Assembly: GCF_022878925.1 (NCBI RefSeq)
Contig: NZ_CP084627.1
Span: 682,001-746,000, forward strand
DNA length: 64,000 nucleotides
Direction of reading: 5' to 3'
Source of the DNA: Caballeronia sp. TF1N1
GTDB lineage: Bacteria; Pseudomonadota; Gammaproteobacteria; Burkholderiales; Burkholderiaceae
A program made the position numbers and the translations under genes. The notes under the pieces were generated by a model that saw only the letters and a program-made list of their open reading frames with translations, searched no databases and was not told the origin of the DNA. Below, in pieces: positions 51,246-59,689 of the stretch. Every line of letters begins with the position of its first letter. Positions within the stretch are counted from its first letter, which is position 1.

Positions 51246-52358
51246 ATGGCCTGGAATTCAGCAAGATTCGACGGATGGGGCACGTTCGGCAAATCGACCG
51301 GCGCGGTTTTTTTATGCGCGGCGGCCGCGCTTAGCGGTTGTTCCAAGAGCGACAACAGTTCGACCGCCAGCAGTTCGGGCGCGAGTTCGAGCGAAGCCGC
51401 GAGCGCTCCCGCAAGCGCACCGGCGCCGGCCGCTGCCGCGGGCGGCAAGGCGAAAATAGGCTTTTCGATTGCAACGCTTAACAATGCGTTCTTTGTCGGG
51501 CTCAAGGCCGGCGTGGAGAAGGGCGCCAAGGAGCAAGGCTTCGATCTCGTCCAGACCAATGCCAATGGCGACGCGCAACAGCAAGTCAACGACGCCATCA
51601 ACTTACTGAGTCAAGGCGTGACTGCCCTCGTGCTGAATCCTATCGACTCCAAGGCCATCATTCCGGCTGTCGAGAAAGCCAACTCGATGAACATTCCGGT
51701 CTTCACGCTCGATCGTGGGTCGGATGGCGGCAAGGTGACTTCGTTCGTTGCGTCGGATAACGTCGCGCTCGGTCAAATCGGCGCCAAGTGGATTGTCGAT
51801 CAACTGACCAAACGCTACGGTTCGGCTAAAGGGAACGTGGTGGATTTGATCGGCCTTGTCGGCACGACCGCCGCCACCGACCGTGAGAAAGGCTTTAGCG
51901 ACGAAATGGCGAAGTATCCCGACATCAAGGTGGTTGCGCGTCAGGAAGGCGCATTCGACCAGGAGAAGTCGCTTAACGCGATGACCAATATCCTGCAGAA
52001 ATATCCGCAAATCGACGCGGTATTCGGCGCCAACGACGACAACACCGTGGGTGCGGAAAAGGCTATCGACAATGCGGGCCGCTATAAGCCGCTCGGCGAT
52101 AAAGCGCACATTCTCGTGATCGGCGCGGATGGCACGGCGCAGGCGCTTTCCGCCATTCGCTCGGGCAAGCAGGACGCGACCATCTCGCAGAACCCCATTC
52201 AGATGGCCGCCAAGTCGCTGCAGTTCATTGCGGACTACAACGCCAAGAAGGACGTTCCGGCGAACTATGCTTGGCCGACTTTGCTCATCGACAAATCGAA
52301 TATCGATTCGGATGAGACCAAGAAGTACGGGCTGTGGTCAGAGGAAGTCAAACAGTAA
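51246..52358 (+). CDS. Sugar ABC transporter, ribose-type binding lipoprotein
   Basis: A 370-aa binding protein. Signal and lipobox ALSGCSK, then a ~40-residue Ser/Ala/Pro-rich tether. The mature domain is RbsB-like: IGFSIATLNNAFFVGLKAGVEKGAKEQGFDL, VTALVLNPIDSKAIIPAVEKAN and a hinge ASDNVALGQIGAKWI. The ligand is probably a pentose or methylthioribose-like sugar, by context. RBS CGGAGACAG. It is 64 bp after the aldolase gene. Confidence 0.93.
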   Translation: MAWNSARFDGWGTFGKSTGAVFLCAAAALSGCSKSDNSSTASSSGASSSEAASAPASAPAPAAAAGGKAKIGFSIATLNNAFFVGLKAGVEKGAKEQGFDLVQTNANGDAQQQVNDAINLLSQGVTALVLNPIDSKAIIPAVEKANSMNIPVFTLDRGSDGGKVTSFVASDNVALGQIGAKWIVDQLTKRYGSAKGNVVDLIGLVGTTAATDREKGFSDEMAKYPDIKVVARQEGAFDQEKSLNAMTNILQKYPQIDAVFGANDDNTVGAEKAIDNAGRYKPLGDKAHILVIGADGTAQALSAIRSGKQDATISQNPIQMAAKSLQFIADYNAKKDVPANYAWPTLLIDKSNIDSDETKKYGLWSEEVKQ

Positions 52359-52441
52359 GGCAAGCCGCGGGCACACGCTTAAGACTTCAAGCGTTCAAGC
52401 GTTTGAGCTCTAGCGCGTTGCCCGCTAACGGAATGCACGAC

Positions 52442-53977
52442 ATGACAGTCGAAACGGAAGCGCAAGCGCAGGCGCCGCTCGAAGCGTCCGCGCCGCTATT
52501 GCGCATGCAAGGCATCGTCAAGAGTTTTCCTGGCGTCAAGGCGCTGCGCGGCGTCAGCCTCGAACTGCGAACGGGCCATGTGCTCGCTATCGTCGGCGAG
52601 AATGGCGCGGGCAAATCGTCGCTCGTGAAGACCTTGTCTGGCGCGTATGAGCCGGATGAAGGCACGATCGAGATCGACGGCGTACCGCTTGCGCGCGGCA
52701 CCAACGCGGCAATAGATGCAGGCGTGGCCGTGATTTATCAGGAGCTCTCGCTGATCAACGACATGACGGTCGCGGAAAATTTATTCCTTGGCCGCATGCC
52801 TGCAAGGAACGGCTTCGTCAAGCAACGCGAGGCCAACCAGCTTGCGCGCGAAGCGCTGGATCGCGTGGGACTCGACAACGTGCCGCCGTGGATGCGCCTC
52901 GGCGATCTGCCGCTCAACAAGAGGCAGCTCGTGGAAGTAGCAAAAGCCGTGACGCGCGATGCCCGAATTCTCGTCATGGACGAACCCACGGCCGCGCTGC
53001 AGAGCCAGGACATCGCCAATCTTTATGCCGTGGTGCGGCGGCTGCGTGCCTCGGGCATGGGCATCATCTTCATTTCGCATCATCTGGAAGAGGTGTTCGA
53101 ACTCGCCGACTCCGCCGTCGTGATGCGCGATGGCGCGACGGTCGGCGCGCGTCCGATGTCGCAATGGACCGAAGCCGAACTCGTGCAGGCAATGGTCGCG
53201 CGCAATCTCGAATCGTTCTATCCGTGGGAGCCGCGTCCTTATGGCGATGTCGTGCTCGAAGTGCGCAATCTCGCTAGCGCGCCGTTGCTGCGCAATGCGA
53301 GCTTTACGGTACGCTCGGGCGAAATCCTGGGCATAGCGGGCATTGCCGGGGCAGGACGCACCGAATTGCTCAAGACGATCTTTGGCGCGCTGCCCGCAAC
53401 CGGTGGCGAGATTTTCGTGAAGGGCAAGAAGGTCACGAATCATTCGCCCACTCAAGGCGTGCGTCACGGCCTCGTTTATACCTCGGAGGACCGCAAGCTC
53501 GAAGGGCTCGTGCTCGATGCCAACATCGAAGAGAACATCGCACTGTCGAGCCTTAAAGCGCTTGCGAGCGGCGGCTTCGTGAGCCGCGCCAAGAAACGCA
53601 AGCTGGCGCAGGAAGCAAGCACGCGCTTCGGCGTTCGCTCGTCTTCGGTGTTGCAGATCACCGGCACGCTTTCCGGCGGCAATCAGCAGAAAGTCATTCT
53701 TGGCCGCGCAACGGCGACAGCACCCGTGGTCATCATGCTCGATGAACCCACACGCGGCATCGACGTGGGTGCGAAGACCGAAATCTACGCACACATGGTG
53801 TCGATGGCGCGTGCGGGCGCAGCGGTCGTCATGGTGAGTTCCGAGTTGCCGGAGTTGCTCGGCATGTCGGATCGCGTGCTCGTGATGTATCGCGGCAGCA
53901 TCGTGACGGAGCTACCGCGCGACAAAGCGGACTCTGAAACTGTCATTCAATGGGCTACAACAGGAGCAGGCGCATGA
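52442..53977 (+). CDS. Sugar ABC transporter ATPase (RbsA-like, two nucleotide-binding domains)
   Basis: A 511-aa protein with two ATPase halves. First: Walker A GENGAGKSS, Walker B ILVMDEPTAAL. Second: degenerate Walker A GIAGAGRTE, signature LSGGNQQKVILGRA, Walker B VVIMLDEPTRGID. This asymmetry is normal for RbsA/MglA. ATG 52442 has ACGGA 9 nt upstream; ATG 52433 is an alternative. It powers the importer formed with the next permease. Confidence 0.94.
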   Translation: MTVETEAQAQAPLEASAPLLRMQGIVKSFPGVKALRGVSLELRTGHVLAIVGENGAGKSSLVKTLSGAYEPDEGTIEIDGVPLARGTNAAIDAGVAVIYQELSLINDMTVAENLFLGRMPARNGFVKQREANQLAREALDRVGLDNVPPWMRLGDLPLNKRQLVEVAKAVTRDARILVMDEPTAALQSQDIANLYAVVRRLRASGMGIIFISHHLEEVFELADSAVVMRDGATVGARPMSQWTEAELVQAMVARNLESFYPWEPRPYGDVVLEVRNLASAPLLRNASFTVRSGEILGIAGIAGAGRTELLKTIFGALPATGGEIFVKGKKVTNHSPTQGVRHGLVYTSEDRKLEGLVLDANIEENIALSSLKALASGGFVSRAKKRKLAQEASTRFGVRSSSVLQITGTLSGGNQQKVILGRATATAPVVIMLDEPTRGIDVGAKTEIYAHMVSMARAGAAVVMVSSELPELLGMSDRVLVMYRGSIVTELPRDKADSETVIQWATTGAGA

Positions 53978-54975
53978 CCTCCACGGCAGCCAACCGCGAG
54001 GACTCGGAGGCGCTCTCGCGCCGCGTGATTCGCCAACTGAGGAGCGGCATCGGGCCATTGTTTGCCGCACTCGTCATCATCTGCATCGCCTTGTCGATTG
54101 CATCGCCCGAGTTTCTGACGACCAGCACGCTCACCAACATCATGGTGCAGGTCTCGGTGGTGGGCATTGCGGCGGTAGGCGGCACGTTCGTCATCATCAC
54201 GTCGGGGATCGATCTGTCGGTCGGATCGCTCGTTGCGTTGAGCGGCATGGTCGCGGCCACGGTCATGGCAGGATCGAGCCCAGGCGCCGTCGGTCTCGGC
54301 GTTGGAGGGTTATGCGTCGCAATTGCGGTCGGGGCCGCGGCAGGCGCGCTCAACGGCCTTGCCGTGTCGTGGTTGCGCCTCGTGCCCTTCATCGTCACGC
54401 TCGCGATGATGGCCATGGCGCGCGGCCTCACGCTCGCCATATCCGATGGCCGCACGAAGTTCGATTTCCCCACCGCCTTCACGGCCTTCGGCGCGAAGAC
54501 CGTCGCGGGCTTGCCCATGCCGATGATCGTCATGCTCGTGATCTTCGCCATAGGCCATGTGCTCTTGCGCAAGACCACGTTTGGGCATCAGGTCTTTGCA
54601 GTCGGCGGCAATCAGGAAGCTGCGCGTCTTGCCGGTATTCCCGTGCGCCGCGTGGTTTTTTTCACCTACATGCTGGCCGGCGTAACTGCTGCCATCGCTG
54701 GGATCGTGCTTGCCGGACGGCTCAATTCCGCCTTGCCGTCCGCGGCCAACGGACTCGAATTGCAGGTGATCGCCGCTATCGTGATTGGCGGGACATCGCT
54801 TGCGGGTGGACGTGGCTCGATCGTGGGCACCTTTATCGGCGTCGTGCTGATCGGCGTGATCAACGTGGGTTTGTCGCTACTCGGCGTGAATCCCTTCTGG
54901 ACGCAATTCATTCAAGGTGGGGTCATTTTCGCGGCTGTCTTGCTCGACGCGCTTAGTCAGCGGCGCAAGCGTTAG
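53974..54975 (+). CDS. Sugar ABC transporter permease (RbsC-like)
   Basis: A 333-aa permease with 8-10 helices. ITSGIDLSVGSLVALSGMVAA and AVGGNQEAARLAGIPVRR are RbsC hallmarks; IGGTSLAGGRGSIVGTFIGVVLIGVINVGLSLLG completes the family pattern. It starts in a 4-nt overlap with the ATPase gene. Confidence 0.94.
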   Translation: MTSTAANREDSEALSRRVIRQLRSGIGPLFAALVIICIALSIASPEFLTTSTLTNIMVQVSVVGIAAVGGTFVIITSGIDLSVGSLVALSGMVAATVMAGSSPGAVGLGVGGLCVAIAVGAAAGALNGLAVSWLRLVPFIVTLAMMAMARGLTLAISDGRTKFDFPTAFTAFGAKTVAGLPMPMIVMLVIFAIGHVLLRKTTFGHQVFAVGGNQEAARLAGIPVRRVVFFTYMLAGVTAAIAGIVLAGRLNSALPSAANGLELQVIAAIVIGGTSLAGGRGSIVGTFIGVVLIGVINVGLSLLGVNPFWTQFIQGGVIFAAVLLDALSQRRKR

Positions 54976-55016
54976 ACGTGTTCTTGCAACGCACCCTAAA
55001 ACCGGAGGAGCACAAC

Positions 55017-56027
55017 ATGAAGAAAATCATTAACCAGCACGATGTCTTCGTCGACGAAATCATCGAGGCTTTGCTTATCGCTCATCCCGCGTGGATCAAG
55101 AGCGCGACGGACGACAAACGCGCGCTCGTGCGCAAGGACGCGCCCAAGGAAGGCAGAGTGGGAATCGTGACAGGCGGCGGCTCGGGGCATTTGCCCGGCT
55201 TTCTCGGGTACGTCGGCGAGGGGCTTTGCAGTGGCGTGGCCGTGGGCAACGTGTTTTCATCGCCCTCGGCGGAACAGATATTCGAAGCGACCAAGGCAGT
55301 GGATGGCGGCGCGGGCGTGCTTTACGTATACGGCAACTATGGCGGCGACGTCCTGAATTTCGACCTTGCCGCCGACTTGGCCGAACCCGAAGGCATCGAC
55401 ATCAAGACAGTGGTGTTGACCGATGATGTAGCATCCGCGCCGAAGGAACGTGCGGCCGACAGGCGCGGCGTCGCGGGCATGTTGTTCGCGTTCAAATGCG
55501 CGGGCGCCGCCGCTGAACGCGGCGATTCGCTCGATGAGGTCGCGCGCATTTGCGGCAAGGCGAATGCCCATTGCCGGACCATGGGCGTGGGCCTCTCGCC
55601 GACGATACTTCCCGCGGCAGGCAAGCCGACCTTCACATTGCCCGATGGCGAGATGGAAATCGGTATCGGCATTCATGGCGAACCGGGAACGCATCGCGGC
55701 AAGCTCGAAACGGCCGATGCCATCGCCGAGCGGCTTATCGGTCAGATTCTCGGCGATCTGAACGCGCCTAAGGGATCGAAGCTCGCGATACTCGTGAACG
55801 GCCTCGGCGCGACGCCGCTCGAAGAACTGTATTTGCTGTATCGCCGTTCCTCGCAACTCATCGCCGATCAGGGCCTGAAAATAGCGCGCTCGTATGTCGG
55901 CGAATACGTAACGAGTCTGGAAATGGCGGGGGCATCGATCACGGTGATGCTGCTCGACGACGAACTCGAAGCGCTGCTCGAAGCGCCCGCGAGTTCGCCA
56001 TTTTTCCGCGACGGCACCGCATCGTAA
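55017..56027 (+). CDS. dhaK: Dihydroxyacetone kinase-like subunit DhaK with altered substrate loop
   Basis: A 336-aa DhaK-fold subunit. His220 (GIHGEPG) should bind the ketose covalently; His58 and Asp111 (GNYGGDVLNF) match E. coli His56 and Asp109. The loop GSGHLPGFLGYVG differs from the usual GSGHEPxHxGYIG: the Glu and the second His are lost. DhaK-family kinases for erythrulose and other ketoses are known, so the substrate here may not be dihydroxyacetone. RBS CCGGAGGAG. It pairs with DhaL 12 bp downstream. Confidence 0.9.
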   Translation: MKKIINQHDVFVDEIIEALLIAHPAWIKSATDDKRALVRKDAPKEGRVGIVTGGGSGHLPGFLGYVGEGLCSGVAVGNVFSSPSAEQIFEATKAVDGGAGVLYVYGNYGGDVLNFDLAADLAEPEGIDIKTVVLTDDVASAPKERAADRRGVAGMLFAFKCAGAAAERGDSLDEVARICGKANAHCRTMGVGLSPTILPAAGKPTFTLPDGEMEIGIGIHGEPGTHRGKLETADAIAERLIGQILGDLNAPKGSKLAILVNGLGATPLEELYLLYRRSSQLIADQGLKIARSYVGEYVTSLEMAGASITVMLLDDELEALLEAPASSPFFRDGTAS

Positions 56028-56039
56028 GAGGAGTGCGCA

Positions 56040-56666
56040 ATGAGCGTATCGAAACAGGAACTGCGCGCCATTTTGACGCGTGCGCTAAGCGCGCTGCCCG
56101 CGCATGCCGACGAGTTACGCGACCTCGACGCCGCTTTGGGCGACGGCGATCTCGGCATCACGGTGCAATCAGGGTCCATTGCCATCGTGAAGGCGCTTGC
56201 CGCTTTGAACGATGACGCCTCGCTTACCGACGTATTGTTCGCTACGGGCAAGGCGTTCTCGACAGCGAATCCATCTACGTTTGCAGCGCTCGTCGGCGGC
56301 GGCTTGCTCGCGGCAGGCAAGGCGATGAACGGCAAGGACACGGTGAGCCGCGACGAGGCGCTTGGCATCGGACGCGCGGTGGCTGCGCGCATCATCGAAC
56401 GTGGCAAGAGTCAGGTCGGCGACAAGACCGTGCTCGATGCACTCGTGCCGAGTCTCGATACGCTCGAAGCATCGCAAGGCAGCGCGACTGAGTTGCTCGA
56501 TGCCATGATCGCGACTGCGCAAGCGCAGGTAACGGCTACGGCCTCGAAGCAATCGCAAAAGGGTCGCGCGGCGTGGGTGCAAGAACGCAGCATCGGTCAC
56601 GCTGACCCTGGTGCGACCGCTTACGTGCGCTTTTTGCAGGCCTTGCGCGAAGCGGTCGCCAGTTGA
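56040..56666 (+). CDS. dhaL: Dihydroxyacetone kinase-like nucleotide-binding subunit DhaL
   Basis: A 208-aa all-helical nucleotide-binding subunit. The Mg-binding Asp motif is LDAALGDGDLGITV; SKAFSTANPSTFAALVGGGLLAAGKA and SIGHADPGATAY complete the family pattern. No PTS subunit DhaM is in the window, so phosphate may come directly from ATP. Last gene of the mtnK operon; its stop is 1 bp from the convergent binding-protein gene. Confidence 0.92.
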   Translation: MSVSKQELRAILTRALSALPAHADELRDLDAALGDGDLGITVQSGSIAIVKALAALNDDASLTDVLFATGKAFSTANPSTFAALVGGGLLAAGKAMNGKDTVSRDEALGIGRAVAARIIERGKSQVGDKTVLDALVPSLDTLEASQGSATELLDAMIATAQAQVTATASKQSQKGRAAWVQERSIGHADPGATAYVRFLQALREAVAS

Positions 56667-56667
56667 A

Positions 56668-58299
56668 TCAATCCAGCGTGATGCCGTCGAAACGATGGCC
56701 TCCAAGCGGACTGATCAGATAGCCGTGCACGCGCTTCGAGATCGGCTGAAACGTATTGGCGTGCGCAAGCGGTGTGTACGGCACCTGATCCTTGAAGACG
56801 ACTTGCGCTTCTTCATAAAGCTTCGTGCGCGCGCTTTGATCTGTTATGAGGCGCGCTTTAGCCAAGAGATCGTCGAACTGCTTGTTGCACCATTTCGCCA
56901 TGTTGCTGCCATGCACTGCATCGCAGCCCAGCGTGGTGCCGAGCCAGTTGTCGGGGTCGCCGTTATCGCCTAGCCAGCCGTAGAGAATGGCGTCGTGCTC
57001 GCCATTGGTCTTTGCGCGCTTGTTATATTCGGCCCATTCGTAGCTGACGATATTCGCCTTTACGCCGATCTTCGCCCAATCCGATTGAATCAGTTGCGCC
57101 ATCAGTCGCGCGTTCGGGTTATAGCCGCGCTGCACGGGCATGGCCCATAGCGTAATGGTGAAGCCATCGGGAAAGCCCGCTTGCTTCAACAACTCGCGCG
57201 CCTTCGCGGGATCGTGCGGTGCGTCTTTCAGCGCCTTGTTATACGACCATTGCGAAGGCGGCATCGGGTTCGTGGCCAGCGTGGCCGCGCCTTCGTAGAC
57301 GGTCTTGATGATCGCCTGCTTGTCGATCGCCATGTCCAGCGCGCGGCGCACCGTCACGTTGTCGAGCGGCTTGTGCGTCGTGTTGTAGCCCACATAGGCA
57401 ACGTTGAAGCCCACGCCCGACAACACCGTGAGCTTCGGATTTTTTTTCGCCTCGACGATATCGGCAGGGCGCGCGAACGAGGTGAGTTGGCACTCGCCGC
57501 TCGCGAGCTTTTGTTCGCGCACGGCGGCATCGGGCGTGATCGAGAAGACGAGCTTGTCGATATGCACGTCCTTGCGATTCCAATAGCTTGGATTCGCGTC
57601 GTAACGAATGGTCGCGTCCTTTTGATAATCGCGGAACACGAAAGCGCCGGTGCCGACAGGCTTCTGATTCATGTCCTCCGGCCGGCCTTCCTTGAGCAAT
57701 TGCGCGGCATATTCGGCGGAAAGAATAGACGCGAACTCCATGGCGATGTTGCGCACGAAAACGACATCGGCCGTCTTTAGTGTGAAGCGCACGGTGTTGT
57801 CGTCTAGCTTCTCGACCGATGCGATGTTCTTGTCGTAGCCGAGATCGGTCAAATACGGAAAGCTCACCGGGTGCGCCTTCTGGAACGGATCGTTCGGGTC
57901 GATCATGCGTTTGAACGTGAAGACTACATCGTCGGCGTTGAAATCACGCGTGGGCTTGAACCACGATGTCGATTGGAATTTCACGCCGCGTCGTAGATGG
58001 AAGGTGAAGGTCTTGGCATCGAGCGACTCGTCCCACTTTTCGGCGAGGCCCGGCGTCAGGTCGAGCGTGCCGCGTTTGAATTCGACCAACGTGTCGTAGA
58101 CGGCGTGCGCGCTGGCGTCGAAGTCGGTGCTGGTGGTGAACTGGGCGGCATCGAATCCGGCGGGGCTGCCTTCGGAACAGAAGACGAGGGTCTTGCTTTG
58201 AGCCGATGCGGTCTGCGGCGTGGCGATGAACGCGGCGAGAAGGGAGACGGCAAAACCGCACAGAGCGCGTGCGCTTCTTCGAGTCGGAGCTTTAACCAT
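56668..58299 (-). CDS. Orphan dipeptide/nickel-type ABC substrate-binding protein (SBP_bac_5)
   Basis: A 543-aa periplasmic protein with Sec signal (ALCGFAVSLLAAFIATPQTASA). The mature part is of the DppA/OppA type: LVFCSEGSPAGFDAAQFTTSTDFDA, YDTLVEFKRGT, LRRGVKFQSTSWFKPTRDFNADDVVFTFKRM and the late GYNPNARLMAQLIQSDWAKIGVKANI. It should bind dipeptides, heme or aminolevulinate. No permease or ATPase genes of this type lie nearby, so it must use a transporter elsewhere. It converges on dhaL with no space for a terminator. Confidence 0.93.
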   Translation of the reverse strand: MVKAPTRRSARALCGFAVSLLAAFIATPQTASAQSKTLVFCSEGSPAGFDAAQFTTSTDFDASAHAVYDTLVEFKRGTLDLTPGLAEKWDESLDAKTFTFHLRRGVKFQSTSWFKPTRDFNADDVVFTFKRMIDPNDPFQKAHPVSFPYLTDLGYDKNIASVEKLDDNTVRFTLKTADVVFVRNIAMEFASILSAEYAAQLLKEGRPEDMNQKPVGTGAFVFRDYQKDATIRYDANPSYWNRKDVHIDKLVFSITPDAAVREQKLASGECQLTSFARPADIVEAKKNPKLTVLSGVGFNVAYVGYNTTHKPLDNVTVRRALDMAIDKQAIIKTVYEGAATLATNPMPPSQWSYNKALKDAPHDPAKARELLKQAGFPDGFTITLWAMPVQRGYNPNARLMAQLIQSDWAKIGVKANIVSYEWAEYNKRAKTNGEHDAILYGWLGDNGDPDNWLGTTLGCDAVHGSNMAKWCNKQFDDLLAKARLITDQSARTKLYEEAQVVFKDQVPYTPLAHANTFQPISKRVHGYLISPLGGHRFDGITLD

Positions 58300-58706
58300 T
58301 GTGCCTCGCTGGGATGGAGATGAGTGGATGAGGCGTACTTTAGCAAGGGATTGGCTTCTGAGTCGTCGAGCGTAATTGCGTGACGCGCTGATCGGGAAGT
58401 GGTGTCGCTGCTCGGATTTATAGCCGAGCGTCCAACATAATGAGACTAATGTCTAATAGCGACCGACGATGGATCACATTTTTATCGCTTTACGTTGTAG
58501 AACGTGAGTGAATTATCTGTGTCACCATCGAAGCTTTATCTATTGAAGCAGATGCGGCCTTTGGCGAAGAAACCGTCGCGTCGAACGCAAGCAAGTAAAG
58601 CCGACGATGCGCGCCAAGTTAGGCTTACCCATCGGGTGCCGTAAAAAATCAGCGCTTTCGAGAAAACAGGCCTCACGTTTCACGCGAGCCTGCCGTAATC
58701 GTGAAC
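58300..58706. other. Intergenic region between the orphan binding protein and a small gene
   Basis: About 400 bp with no supported gene. It contains a short inverted repeat AGAC-TAAT-GTCT (58442-58453), about 143 bp upstream of the binding-protein start, which may be a regulator site. Nothing else stands out. Confidence 0.4.
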
Positions 58707-58934
58707 ATGAACTCAAAAACCTCTCTCCCATTCGCTCCCGGCAGCGCCTTGCACGGGAATACTCAATCCGTCGCTTTAGCTGTCGCCGCGCTGCGAAAGG
58801 CGCGAGGCAAGCTCAATCCCGACGACGTCGCAGCAGGCACGCGCGAGTTCGAAGCGCTTGAACTGGATTTCCTGAGGGATATGATCGATTTTCTGAGCGT
58901 CGATCCGAACGAGCACTGCTGGTTCGACGATTAA
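58707..58934 (+). CDS. Small hypothetical acidic protein
   Basis: A 75-aa protein from ATG 58707 (a GTG 6 nt upstream is also possible). No ribosome site is obvious. It is acidic at the end (SVDPNEHCWFDD) and helical in the middle (SVALAVAALRKARGKLNPDD, TREFEALELDFLRDMIDFL). I do not recognise it. A terminator directly after its stop and protein-like composition support a real gene. Confidence 0.5.
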   Translation: MNSKTSLPFAPGSALHGNTQSVALAVAALRKARGKLNPDDVAAGTREFEALELDFLRDMIDFLSVDPNEHCWFDD

Positions 58935-58937
58935 ACG

Positions 58938-58965
58938 CAACGGCCGCTTCCATCTGCGGCCGTTG
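58938..58965 (+). terminator. Terminator-like hairpin after the small gene
   Basis: CAACGGCCGC and GCGGCCGTTG form a perfect 10-bp stem with an 8-nt loop, followed by ATTCGTTTC. The T-run is short, but the hairpin sits 4 bp after the stop codon. Confidence 0.65.
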
Positions 58966-59037
58966 ATTCGTTTCACCGACTGGCGGGCATTGGAATTCGA
59001 TGGCGAATCTCAAGCCAATGACCGCCGCCTGAGCGCC

Positions 59038-59270
59038 TCACGCCTCCAACTGCTCCAGCACCTGGCCCTTGGTTTCGATTCCGAGGAAATGCACCGCCAG
59101 CGCGGCCAGCAACGGCACCGCGCCGAGCGCATAGAAGGCGAGGTCCATTTGGCCGCCGAGCAGCGTCTTGCCGACGAGCGCCGGCGCGAAGATCGCGGCC
59201 ACCTTGAGCCATGCGCCGCCAAGTCCGCAGCCGAATGCGCGGATGCTGGTCGGATAGATTCTTGAAATAC
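59038..59270 (-). pseudogene. C-terminal remnant of an MFS transporter
   Basis: About 75 residues read RIYPTSIRAFGCGLGGAW ... VPLLAALAVHFLGIETKGQVLEQLEA, the last two helices and tail of an MFS permease (family signature Y-P-T-x-x-R-A-x-G and an 'ETKG' tail). Everything upstream is missing. It joins directly, out of frame, to a dioxygenase remnant near 59260. Not expected to be functional. Confidence 0.75.
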
Positions 59271-59470
59271 CAAAAGTACGCCGATGAAACCGGATGCCGT
59301 CCCGGCTCAAGCTGCGTGGCCCAGCCGCGGCGGCTGATATTCAAGCCGCCGCCAAAGACTTCGTGGATGTCGCGAACGGTGAAGGCGACGTGATTCAGGC
59401 TGCGTTTGCCATCGGGCAATGGCAGGAGAAAGATGTCGTGGTGCCCTCCGTGCGCACGCTTTTCACAAGC
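59258..59470 (-). pseudogene. Internal remnant of a VOC-fold (glyoxalase/extradiol dioxygenase-like) protein
   Basis: About 70 residues read GGHHDIFLLPL, SLNHVAFTVRDIHEVFGGGL and HPVSSAYFWYFKN, a VOC-family core with metal-type His/Glu positions. It has neither a proper start nor the C-terminal half, and is cut off where the MFS remnant begins. Same strand as that remnant but a different frame. Marks a deletion or recombination scar. Confidence 0.7.
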
Positions 59471-59689
59471 CGATGTCGGTACTTCTTTCATATAAAAATC
59501 ATTTTCAAACCGAAACCGCTCTTTCCCAGGAAACGTTTGCTCAGGATTTCTTGCGACCTGCCGTTAAGTGAATCAGGCGCCTTGTTCTCCTTGGTTCTTC
59601 TCCGTGTGGGCGGAACGCGCCGATGCCAATCCGGCAACGCACGGTCTTAAGGACCCGTGCCTTGATTCGAATCAACGCGGGCGAGATTA

